From Chromatiales bacterium (ex Bugula neritina AB1) (GTDB lineage Bacteria; Pseudomonadota; Gammaproteobacteria; Granulosicoccales; Granulosicoccaceae), in the NCBI GenBank assembly GCA_001730015.1, contig MDLA01000175.1, positions 1 to 64,000 on the forward strand: a DNA stretch of 64,000 bases. Reading direction: 5' to 3'. Both the position numbers and the translations under genes were made by a program. The notes below the pieces were generated by a model. The model was not told the origin of the DNA and did not search any database. It saw nothing but the letters and a program-made list of their open reading frames with translations. Positions 16,439 to 25,029 of this stretch are shown in pieces (the stretch's first letter is position 1; each line of letters opens with the position of its first letter).

Positions 16439-17374
16439 TTACCACGTGCGAGCTGTTGCCGCCCAGGCGGATTGGCGCATCAGTTCGCCCATTTTCTCGC
16501 TGGTGCCGGGCGGATGGTATTGCTCTAGTGTTAGTGGTTCTTTCCCGAGCAAGGTAGAGTACACGACACTGGCGGCCATGTAGGCAACTGGAATAAATGG
16601 GTGGATACTGTCGTACGTTAATGTGGCTTCGATGGTTTCATCGTCTAACACTTCAGCTAGTGAATCATACACCAGCTTGTAGGCGATGCCGTTGGGTGCG
16701 CAGGTGGCATTGTTTCTGGCAGCCGCCTGGCAATATATTTCATGGGCGGCGGGTCCAAAGCTGTCGCCGCGCTCAGAGCTAATGTGGGCATCGGTGGCCC
16801 ATAGCCCGTAGAAGACTACTTTTGTTCCGTTTTTGCTTGCAAGCTCGGCGAATAGATTGGCGTAGCGGTTGAAGCGGTCTTTGTATTGCTCTCCGTCTAA
16901 AATATCGAAACGGCCCTGAATAATGAGTACATCAAACTGGCCGCTGCTTAAATCGTAGCGTGCTGTGCCTTCGCCTTCACCTTTTTCCCAATGCTGTTCG
17001 AGTGTGCCTCCGCCGATTGAATGAATTCGACGTTTCACATTGGCAAATTCAATGTTCATCATGTCTACTATTTGCTTTGCTACCGAGTGCTTTGACGGCG
17101 TGCCTTCAAGATAGGGCTGGTGTGTGAGGTAGGAATTTCCGATAAACAGGATAGAGAGGTTTTCGCTATTGCTGTCGATCAGTGGTGTAATTGCTGAAAC
17201 CCCGGCTTCAAGTTCCGGCGTAGCGAGATCGGGGTTCGAAAGAGCGGGTGCAATTTCTATATCGGTTACCGGCTGTATCGGCGGTTCAGAATCGCTCTCA
17301 CTACCACAGGCGCCTAGAGTATATGTAGCTGCCAGTACTCCAAAAAAGCAAATAATAGATCGGGGAAATGTCAT
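16439..17374 (-). CDS. SGNH-hydrolase-like lipoprotein
   Basis: 311-residue exported lipoprotein. The N-terminus has a hydrophobic signal ending in the lipobox LGAC (Cys 23), then a low-complexity Ser/Glu/Pro linker. From residue 74 the sequence follows an SGNH esterase plan: block I ILFIGNSYL (Ser 81), a FDVLIIQGRFD strand, and the C-terminal DSIH (Asp 255, His 258). The pattern resembles secreted esterase or deacetylase families whose substrate is not predictable here. It faces away from the CHAT gene (convergent) and is separated by about 140 bases from the hydrolase at 17514, so it is not clearly part of the biosynthetic cluster. Confidence 0.75.
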   Translation of the reverse strand: MTFPRSIICFFGVLAATYTLGACGSESDSEPPIQPVTDIEIAPALSNPDLATPELEAGVSAITPLIDSNSENLSILFIGNSYLTHQPYLEGTPSKHSVAKQIVDMMNIEFANVKRRIHSIGGGTLEQHWEKGEGEGTARYDLSSGQFDVLIIQGRFDILDGEQYKDRFNRYANLFAELASKNGTKVVFYGLWATDAHISSERGDSFGPAAHEIYCQAAARNNATCAPNGIAYKLVYDSLAEVLDDETIEATLTYDSIHPFIPVAYMAASVVYSTLLGKEPLTLEQYHPPGTSEKMGELMRQSAWAATARTW

Positions 17375-17513
17375 TTTTCGCGCCTACATATACTGAGAAA
17401 ATGAAAGCCTGTAAGTTTTTCCTGCGTGCCAGGCGTCAGACTTTGATATTAGTTATACGGAAATTCTAATCACTGAAGGAATTTATGAATTATGGTTTTT
17501 CTAAAAGGCAACA

Positions 17514-18371
17514 TCATGCGACCTCTACAGCGGGTGCAACATCAATACTACCGAAGGCTCGTGCCCATGCGGTTATATCCTCCAGAACTTTTTTCTGATA
17601 GTGGGGTTCCGTAATAATATGGTGGCAGTTAGAATAGAAGCGGGCGGTAAAGCATCCGTTAAAATTTACGTCGCTCATGCTCTCTTCAAATTGGGATTCA
17701 TAATAGTATTCCTGAGAACTGGTGAAAATAGCCAGTATGCTAACGTCCCGATCAGCCAGTTTTTGCATGCCATCCCGGACTGATTCTCTCTCAGGGAAAA
17801 TTCTAACGTAGGAAGGTGTCTCCAGATTTTCATCGTCTATTGCGCTGTTGGTCGATTGCTGAAAACGCTGTGCTTTTATTTTAATATACTGAACCCAGTG
17901 GGACGCACTTAGCAATCTTGGAATCCAATGGTACAGGTAGCTCTTTTTTGTCCGGTAGCAGTAGGGATCGATTTGTGTAATTGCGCAGACTCTTTTATCT
18001 ATAAGTGCTGTTTCATAGGCGGCGTCTGCGCCGGAACAAAGACCGATTAGCACAAATTTGCTTATTCCTCTGGAATTCTGAAGAAAATCCATAACTTCGA
18101 TTACCTCTGATGGTGCGCTCTCGGTAAAGGTTTGCGTACCGCTCCTCGGGGCGCTGTCGCCGATGCCAGAAAAATCAAAGCGGATTGATAGTAAACCGAT
18201 ATTCGCCAGCGCGCGCGCTATTTTTACCGATAATCGGCAGGTTCCTACGTGATGCATAACGCCGGAATTCAGCAGGATAACCGCTGGAATTTCCGGATTC
18301 AGTGTTTTCGGTATCGAGACAATACTTGTGAGCGGTTGTGGTTTTCCTATTTTTAAAATTCGCTCACGCAT
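17514..18371 (-). CDS. alpha/beta hydrolase, likely release or editing enzyme of the NRPS/PKS cluster
   Basis: 285-residue cytoplasmic alpha/beta hydrolase of the serine-aminopeptidase/exosortase-A-associated-hydrolase style. The oxyanion strand reads AVILLNSGVMHHVGTCRL, the RFDFSGIGDSA loop is typical, the nucleophile elbow is GLCSGAD (Ser 113) and a His lies near NCHHII toward the C-terminus. Its ATG overlaps the stop of the preceding hydrolase by one base (TAATG), so both are co-translated as the last genes of the minus-strand operon. The PKS has no thioesterase domain, so this active-looking hydrolase is the best candidate for product release; that is inference. Confidence 0.75.
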   Translation of the reverse strand: MRERILKIGKPQPLTSIVSIPKTLNPEIPAVILLNSGVMHHVGTCRLSVKIARALANIGLLSIRFDFSGIGDSAPRSGTQTFTESAPSEVIEVMDFLQNSRGISKFVLIGLCSGADAAYETALIDKRVCAITQIDPYCYRTKKSYLYHWIPRLLSASHWVQYIKIKAQRFQQSTNSAIDDENLETPSYVRIFPERESVRDGMQKLADRDVSILAIFTSSQEYYYESQFEESMSDVNFNGCFTARFYSNCHHIITEPHYQKKVLEDITAWARAFGSIDVAPAVEVA

Positions 18372-19159
18372 TACGCAGCCTCCTGAAAGTTGAACCGGCC
18401 TACAATGTATTGGATAATCTGCTGAGGCAATAGAATGCTGCCATTGGCGTCAACATAGTTCCAATCGCCTTGTGTATCGATATGCTTGTATGTAAATGAG
18501 TGCTTGTTATCCCATAGGGACCTGAGCTGTCGGGTCTGATCGGTCTCAGCAGAGACAAGATATATTGTTTCGGCGTCATCTGGCGGGCCTTGCGTTAGAA
18601 GGTTCATTTCACTAAGTTGTGATTGAAACTCTGTGCTTAAAGCGAATCCGTTGTAGTGTAAGGTGCCTTCTGTATCGATAAAATTTGACTGTGCGTTTTC
18701 AGGGTGATTGGCAATATCGTGCCGCAATTCATTGAGGTAGTTTTCGCCGGAGGTTACCGTATCCCATAGAATGACGGTGGAGATATCACGTCTGGTTTTT
18801 ACGACTTCACAGGCGATGACGCCACTCATTCTGAGTGCAACCAGACACACGGAATTTACACCGGCCGTTTCTTTGAGTTCTTCGACAGCGGTGTGTGCAT
18901 CCAGCACCCACTGTTTTGGATTGGCATCGTATAGATCACCGGCCGAATCTCCCGTTCCTCTATAGTCAAATCGAAGTACCGGAATGCCTTTTTTTGCCAG
19001 CATCATGGCCAGTTGACGTAGCGCACGATGACTTCGCATGTATTCCTGACCAAATGGAGGCATCAGTAATACGCCTTCATTCTTGTTACTGGTCGATTCG
19101 GGTTTATGATAAACGCCATAAAGCGGGGATTTGGAATGACCGAAGAATAGAGGGTTCAT
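18371..19159 (-). CDS. alpha/beta hydrolase with degenerate nucleophile elbow
   Basis: 262-residue alpha/beta hydrolase-fold protein related to the next gene. The family blocks GVLLMPPFGQEYMRSH and LRFDYRGTGDSAGD are clear. At the nucleophile elbow, however, the sequence is VALRMSG around residues 107-113, with Arg 110 where the catalytic Ser of GxSxG is expected, so it may be catalytically altered or a non-catalytic partner. It starts 2 bases after the PKS stop and ends overlapping the second hydrolase. The paired arrangement resembles the two exosortase-A-system hydrolases, here linked to an NRPS/PKS cluster. Confidence 0.72.
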   Translation of the reverse strand: MNPLFFGHSKSPLYGVYHKPESTSNKNEGVLLMPPFGQEYMRSHRALRQLAMMLAKKGIPVLRFDYRGTGDSAGDLYDANPKQWVLDAHTAVEELKETAGVNSVCLVALRMSGVIACEVVKTRRDISTVILWDTVTSGENYLNELRHDIANHPENAQSNFIDTEGTLHYNGFALSTEFQSQLSEMNLLTQGPPDDAETIYLVSAETDQTRQLRSLWDNKHSFTYKHIDTQGDWNYVDANGSILLPQQIIQYIVGRFNFQEAA

Positions 19160-19161
19160 TG

Positions 19162-22100
19162 TTATTGTCCTAACATTCTTTTCAGGAAATGCGGTTTCTT
19201 ATCTGATTTTCCTGGAATTAGCTCATCATACGTGGCTGTTCCGGTAGCAGCTGTCGCTTCAGTGTCTGGTTGCAATGCGTTTTGCCTGCAGGGTGTTGCC
19301 GCCTTGGGGACAGCTGTTGCAGGGTTCTGGGATTCAATGTCTGCTGCTATTTGTTCAAGCGTCAATAGCGACATCTTTGCCTGGTCCAGTTCTGCCGAGA
19401 GTTCCTGCTGTACTCTAACGATTATCCTTATGGATAAAAGCGAGTGCCCTCCTATGTCGAAAAAGTTGTCATTGATACTGACTCGCTGTGTACCCAGAAC
19501 GTCAGCCCAGATAGCCGCCAGCTGTCTTTCAAGTTCCGTTCGTGGTGCGACATAGGTGTCTACGGGGGCAAAAGGATCGAGTAGTGAGGCCCGATCGACT
19601 TCACCCGTTTCCAACAGCGGAAGTTCATCGAGCTCGGCGATATGATGCGGTGTGTGACTCCTGCTTAATTCAAGCCTTGCGTATTTTCTAAACTCGCTGA
19701 TCGTAATCGGTTCCCAGTCGTCGGCCTTGTACCATGCGACTAGTTGTCGCTCGTTGGCTGTGTTCAGGAACGAACGAACCACGATAGATTCCACTGCAGG
19801 ATGCTGCAGAAGGGTTGATTCAATCAGCGGTATGTCGGGATCAATATCCGGATTGTGCACTGGTGCCTGATCAACGAGTTCGCTTGTGGCACTGGTGGGG
19901 TTCTGTACCCGGTGTAGTTCTTCGACAATATACAGTGGCTGGTATGGGGCGACAATTACATTGGGTGCCGGTTGTGTGGCAATAATTCTTGTAAGTGCTG
20001 CCAGCCCTTGATCTGAACTGACGCCCAGCTCTAGTGTTTTCTCCAGTACAGGGTTCACCTTTGCCTGGGCTTTTCCGGCCTTTGATGCGGATGGGGGATT
20101 GATTTTCTGCATTGTGAATTCTTTGATTTCAACGCAGGTATTGCCGTATTCATCAGTTATGGTGATATCAAAGCAAGCCGTGGCAAATGGTTCTGTTGAT
20201 GTGCTGGTTAGCCTTATGTGGCTTACTGCTTTTCCGGGTATAGCGCTGGTTAAGGTCAGAGTGCCGTATTCGACGGGAACATAAAGATCTGCGGTCGGGT
20301 TGATATCCGGAATCAATTTCTGTGCGCCACCCGTTGCCATATCCAGCATGGCCGGATGTAACTGATAGTGCTGTAGATCGTCTGCGTAGGGCGGTGCCAG
20401 TTGCAGACGTGCTATGGCCTCTTGCTCACCATAAGTTACGCTTGCCAGTGCGGACCAGCGCTCTCCGAACTTAAGGTTCGGGTGATGGTCGTCGTCGGTG
20501 AATTTCTGTATGTCCCCGGTGCATCGTGCTGATACATCCGCAATACTGATATACGAAGTTTCTGTCTGTACGGGAGCCAGCTCTCCGATGGCATGCTCGA
20601 TTTCACCGTCGGATTGCTGACTGATAATTCGAAATCGACATCCGTCACTGTTTGTTGCAAAGTCAGGATCAATCAGTTCGACATGCATTTCAAGCGTTTC
20701 GTCATCGGCAACGATTAATGGTTGTAGAAATTTTGCATTTTTAATAACAATATTCTGATTACCACATTTATCATTGAAAGCCGCTCTGGCGAGTTCTATA
20801 AAACCAGACCCCGGTATCAGAGCTGTGCCGTCTTTGAGCCGGTGCTCATTCAGAACCCAGTGATTCGTGGTAGATAACAGCGTTTTATAGACAATATGGT
20901 TCTCCGACAGGCTGGTACGGATATCAAGTAGCGGATGGTCGACAGTGGACCCCGTTAGTTTTACGGGTGCGGTTGTAGTGTTCTTTTGTGCGGCCCGGTC
21001 TGCTGCCATGCCGGTGTCTTTCCAGGCTGGCCAATTGACGCTGAATACGTTGTTATTTCCGATTGACCCCTGATAATTCGCGAAGCCGTCGAGGTAACTA
21101 TTAGCTGCTGCGTAGTCAATCTGCCCGATTAAGCCTGAAAAAGCCGAGGATGAACTGTACAGCCCCAGGAAATCCATCCGTGATAGATCAAAAGTGGCCG
21201 TGATTATATTGGTGGAATCTACTTTGGCCGCAAGAACCTGTTCGATTTCTGTCGCGGGCTTTAATGCCAGCAGCGAGTCTTGTGCGATGCCTGCGGTATG
21301 GAGGCATCCGTCGAGCTCTCCTATATTGTTGATAATATCTGTTCGCAGCCCGGATACGGCATTTGCGTCGGTGAAATCACATCCGTAGTTATAGACAGAT
21401 GCGCCTGTATTTTCAATTTCGATTATGGTGTCTATAATGTGCTGTCTGTCTGCGGAAATTTCGCTCCATCGCTCTCGAGGTGGAAGTCCTGTGCGGCTTG
21501 CCAGCACCAGTTTTATATTCTCGGCCTGATTGGCCAATTGCTTCGCGGCAGCAAGGCCAAGCCCGCCGTGTCCACCGGTAATCAGGTAGACGCCATTGTT
21601 TTTAATTCCTGTGTAGAGATCATTGCTGGTTGATGTGCCCGGTACTTTTTGAAAAGTACGCGAAAACCGCGAAGCGCCACGTATGGCCAGCTGTGTCGCA
21701 ACAGGGGGAGTCTCAATTGTTGCGATCAGTTGCTTAAAGTATTGACCGTCTGTCTCGGTTGAGGGCAGATCGAGAACACTGCAGCTAAGCTCTGGAACTT
21801 CATTGTTTATTACTTCGCTGGCGCCGTGTATTAGCGCCTGGATCGGGTTGGAGATTGTCTCTCCAGCGAGTGATACTGCCTGCCTGGTAAGTACTAATAG
21901 TGGTAATTTACCGGGAGGCGGGTTATTTCCTATAGATCTTGCGATGGCTAGCAATGTATCGAAGCAACGGAATTGATCCTGCTGGCGGGAATCAACTGTG
22001 GGTTCAGCGGCACAGCCTGGTGCCATCGCATGGATAATAATATCCGGCATGCCTTGATCACTAAAGTGGTTGTGCACAAGAGCACCGAGATCGGCATTAC

Positions 22101-24990
22101 TTTGTTCGTCGAGTAAAAACTGACCATTGTTGTTGTACAGTGCTGTGCTTGCAGTAGCGCCAATGCGGGTAATGGTATCTTTAAGGTGTTCCGCGAAGTC
22201 GGAGTTATCGGCTATGAGAAGAATGTGCTTACCAGAGATATTATTAGAGTTGCTGCTGACCATATCCCGTTGCCATACAGGTTGGTAGAAGTAGTCTTCA
22301 ATATCAATGGCGCGGGCATTCTCTGCAACTGTACTGCCGGGTTGGATCCAGTGCAGTTCGTGATCGAACTGGTAGGTTGGTAGTGATACGCGCCTGCATT
22401 CGGTAGTGGAGAAATAGGTATGCCAGTCTACCTCTGCACCTAGTTGCCAGACCTTCCCTAGTGCATCAAGCATGAACTCCCGGGAATCCGAGGCGTCATC
22501 AGGATGAGGCAGAGATGTTACGCTGGAAATTTCATCTGCAGCCGTGTAGTGAGTTTTTGCCAGTGTGGATAATGTTCTACCCGGACCGACTTCAAGCAAC
22601 ACAGGCTGAGTTGAACCGGATCTCAAGGTGTCGAGTCCGGCAGCGAATTGCACAGTGCTGCGCAGGTGGGATACCCAGTAGTCCGGATCTGTTGCCTGTT
22701 CTGCGGTAATCCAGCCTCCGCTGACATTGGATATAAAGGGTATTGAAGGTGGAGCCAGCTCTATCGATTGCAGGTATTGTCGAAAAGCAGCGAGTATCGG
22801 TTCGAGCATTGCTGAATGTGCGGCAACATTGATATGAATGCGCTGGCAGCTTTGCTCCTGTGCGGTTAATAATGTTTCTAATTTGTCCAGTAGCTCATTG
22901 GGCCCTGATGCTACGCACAATTCTTCTGCGTTAACAGCGGCCAGATCCAGCCCGGTTTCTTCAATCAGTGGTTTCAGATCGGCGGCGTTCATTGATACGC
23001 TGAGCATGCCGCCTGATTCGACTAGCTCGAACAGTTGCCCGCGTAACACAACAAGCCCAAGTGCATCTTTCAATGTCATAACGCCTGCCAGACAGGCAGC
23101 TGTGTTTTCACCCATGCTATGACCGATAAGGGACCCGGGTTTCACGCCCCATGACAACCACTGTTGTGCCTGCGCGTACTGGGTGATGAATAATAAGGGC
23201 AGTGCGTATGAAGGTTGCTTCATAACAGCGGACAGCTGCCCGGGCGAGTTGTTGTCAGGAAACAGCACTGAGCGGAAATCAAGCTGACTGATGCGCCCAA
23301 GCTCAAGCAGGCAGTTGTCTATGGAATCCTTATAGACCACCTCTTTGCGGTACAGCTCTATTCCCATATTTTCGTATTGTGTGCCTCCTCCCGCGAACAT
23401 AAAGCAAACGGCCTGATCGTCTTTATTGTTTCCGGTTGAGTTGTTGTTTTCTATTGACTCGAGTCTGGCTATCGCATCGTCTATATCAGCGGCGGTAAGT
23501 GATTCACGGTACGGGAAGTGCGCCCTGCCAGTGCTCAGTGTAAATGCAACGTCGTCAAGGGCCAGCCCGCGGTTTTCATCCAGATACTCCGCCAGCCTGG
23601 CAGACTGTTTTCGCAGTGCTGTCTGGCTCTTTGCTGACAGTAATAACGGGCGAGGTGTCTGAACACGGGTTTCTCTAGCTGGAAGAGCTGCTTCCTGTAA
23701 AATTACGTGGGCGTTGGTGCCACCTACGCCGAGAGAGCTCACACCGGCTCGCCTCGGGCCATTTGTTGTCTGCCAGGCTTCGGCGTCGGTGTTAACGTAA
23801 AAACCGGTATTCTCCAATCCAAGCCCCGGGTTTTCGTTCTGAAAGTGCAGTGTGGGAGGCAGTTGTTTGTTTTTTAGTGCCTGGACTGTCTTTATCAGAC
23901 TGGCTACACCCGCTGCGGTATCCGTGTGTCCTATGTTGCCTTTAACTGACCCGATTGCGCAGCGATGTGAACTCCCGGTTTTATATGCGCTGGCGAGCGC
24001 AGCAACTTCGATCGGATCTCCCATTTGTGTACCCGTGCCATGACATTCTATAAAGCTCACATCGGAAGGTTCTACCTCTGCAATTTCAAGTGCTTCACTT
24101 ACAGCCGCAATTTGCCCGTCAACGCTGGGGGCCAGATAGCTGACTTTTCCCGAGCCGTCGTTATTGATGGCAGTGCCTTTAATAATCGCCTGGATGTTGT
24201 CGCGGTCGGTGACGGCATCATCGTAGCGTTTTAATAGAAGGCACCCTACGCCACTGCCGAAAATAGTGCCGCCTGCTGAGGCGTCGAATGGCCTGCAGTG
24301 TCCGTCGGGCGATAAAATTTCCCCTTCGTTGAACAGATAACCGGTTCTGCCGGGTAATTCTATTGTTACTCCACCGGTGAGTACCATGTCACATTCGGCG
24401 TTGAGCAGGCTCTGTACGCCCATATGAACTGCAACCAGTGATGTAGAACAGGCAGTTTGAACGTTGACGCTCGGGCCTCGAAGGTTAAGCAGATAAGATA
24501 CGCGGGTAGCGAGGAAGTCTTTATCGTTTCCGGTGTGCCGCAATAGAAAATAGCCTGCTTCGTCGAGGAGCTTTTTATTACTGAGTACGTTTTCGCTAAA
24601 GTAGGCGTTGTGACCGGAGCCGGCAAATACGCCGATGGCACCATCAAATATAAGCGGGTTGTAGCCAGCGTCTTCAAATACTTCCCAGGCGCATTCTATA
24701 AAATGACGGTGTTGCGGATCGAGAATTCGTGCATCACCGGGGCTGAACCCAAAGAAACCCGCATCAAAGGCTTCTACGCCATCCATGAACATACCGGCTT
24801 TTACGTATCGGGGGTGGCTTATTTCCTGCTCGCTGACCCCGCTCTGGCGAAGTTCATCGTCAGTCAGGCTGGTGAGCGCTTCGTGTCCATCGATCAGATT
24901 CTGCCAGTATTGTTGTGGTGTTGTGGCGTCTGGAAAGCGACATGACATACCTACTATCGCTATATCGTTTTCGTTGTGAATTGTGCTCAT
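19162..24990 (-). CDS. type I polyketide synthase, order KS-AT-KR-DH-(adenylation C-terminal remnant)-ACP
   Basis: 1942-residue single-module PKS. KS at about 8-430 has active Cys 181 in QTACSTS with downstream HGTGTQMGD and GSVKGNIGHT. AT at about 530-850 has GHSMGE with Ser 625. From about 900 (FYQPVWQRD) a KR structural plus catalytic domain follows, with NADPH motif LITGGHGGLGL near 1135. After it, not before it, is a DH-like hotdog (HWVLNEHRLKDG with a likely catalytic His near 1382, and LHPAMLDMATGG). Residues about 1690-1800 resemble the C-terminal lid of an adenylation domain (HPAVESIVV, ELPLLETGEVDRASLL) with no A core. A carrier domain with GGHSLL (Ser near 1850) ends the protein; there is no thioesterase. 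It starts 39 bases after the NRPS stop. It probably extends the NRPS-bound aminoacyl unit by one malonyl unit, reduces and dehydrates it. Confidence 0.9.
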   Translation of the reverse strand: MSTIHNENDIAIVGMSCRFPDATTPQQYWQNLIDGHEALTSLTDDELRQSGVSEQEISHPRYVKAGMFMDGVEAFDAGFFGFSPGDARILDPQHRHFIECAWEVFEDAGYNPLIFDGAIGVFAGSGHNAYFSENVLSNKKLLDEAGYFLLRHTGNDKDFLATRVSYLLNLRGPSVNVQTACSTSLVAVHMGVQSLLNAECDMVLTGGVTIELPGRTGYLFNEGEILSPDGHCRPFDASAGGTIFGSGVGCLLLKRYDDAVTDRDNIQAIIKGTAINNDGSGKVSYLAPSVDGQIAAVSEALEIAEVEPSDVSFIECHGTGTQMGDPIEVAALASAYKTGSSHRCAIGSVKGNIGHTDTAAGVASLIKTVQALKNKQLPPTLHFQNENPGLGLENTGFYVNTDAEAWQTTNGPRRAGVSSLGVGGTNAHVILQEAALPARETRVQTPRPLLLSAKSQTALRKQSARLAEYLDENRGLALDDVAFTLSTGRAHFPYRESLTAADIDDAIARLESIENNNSTGNNKDDQAVCFMFAGGGTQYENMGIELYRKEVVYKDSIDNCLLELGRISQLDFRSVLFPDNNSPGQLSAVMKQPSYALPLLFITQYAQAQQWLSWGVKPGSLIGHSMGENTAACLAGVMTLKDALGLVVLRGQLFELVESGGMLSVSMNAADLKPLIEETGLDLAAVNAEELCVASGPNELLDKLETLLTAQEQSCQRIHINVAAHSAMLEPILAAFRQYLQSIELAPPSIPFISNVSGGWITAEQATDPDYWVSHLRSTVQFAAGLDTLRSGSTQPVLLEVGPGRTLSTLAKTHYTAADEISSVTSLPHPDDASDSREFMLDALGKVWQLGAEVDWHTYFSTTECRRVSLPTYQFDHELHWIQPGSTVAENARAIDIEDYFYQPVWQRDMVSSNSNNISGKHILLIADNSDFAEHLKDTITRIGATASTALYNNNGQFLLDEQSNADLGALVHNHFSDQGMPDIIIHAMAPGCAAEPTVDSRQQDQFRCFDTLLAIARSIGNNPPPGKLPLLVLTRQAVSLAGETISNPIQALIHGASEVINNEVPELSCSVLDLPSTETDGQYFKQLIATIETPPVATQLAIRGASRFSRTFQKVPGTSTSNDLYTGIKNNGVYLITGGHGGLGLAAAKQLANQAENIKLVLASRTGLPPRERWSEISADRQHIIDTIIEIENTGASVYNYGCDFTDANAVSGLRTDIINNIGELDGCLHTAGIAQDSLLALKPATEIEQVLAAKVDSTNIITATFDLSRMDFLGLYSSSSAFSGLIGQIDYAAANSYLDGFANYQGSIGNNNVFSVNWPAWKDTGMAADRAAQKNTTTAPVKLTGSTVDHPLLDIRTSLSENHIVYKTLLSTTNHWVLNEHRLKDGTALIPGSGFIELARAAFNDKCGNQNIVIKNAKFLQPLIVADDETLEMHVELIDPDFATNSDGCRFRIISQQSDGEIEHAIGELAPVQTETSYISIADVSARCTGDIQKFTDDDHHPNLKFGERWSALASVTYGEQEAIARLQLAPPYADDLQHYQLHPAMLDMATGGAQKLIPDINPTADLYVPVEYGTLTLTSAIPGKAVSHIRLTSTSTEPFATACFDITITDEYGNTCVEIKEFTMQKINPPSASKAGKAQAKVNPVLEKTLELGVSSDQGLAALTRIIATQPAPNVIVAPYQPLYIVEELHRVQNPTSATSELVDQAPVHNPDIDPDIPLIESTLLQHPAVESIVVRSFLNTANERQLVAWYKADDWEPITISEFRKYARLELSRSHTPHHIAELDELPLLETGEVDRASLLDPFAPVDTYVAPRTELERQLAAIWADVLGTQRVSINDNFFDIGGHSLLSIRIIVRVQQELSAELDQAKMSLLTLEQIAADIESQNPATAVPKAATPCRQNALQPDTEATAATGTATYDELIPGKSDKKPHFLKRMLGQ

Positions 24991-25029
24991 ACCTGGTTTC
25001 CGTACACAAAAACATATTTTTCGTGCTGC

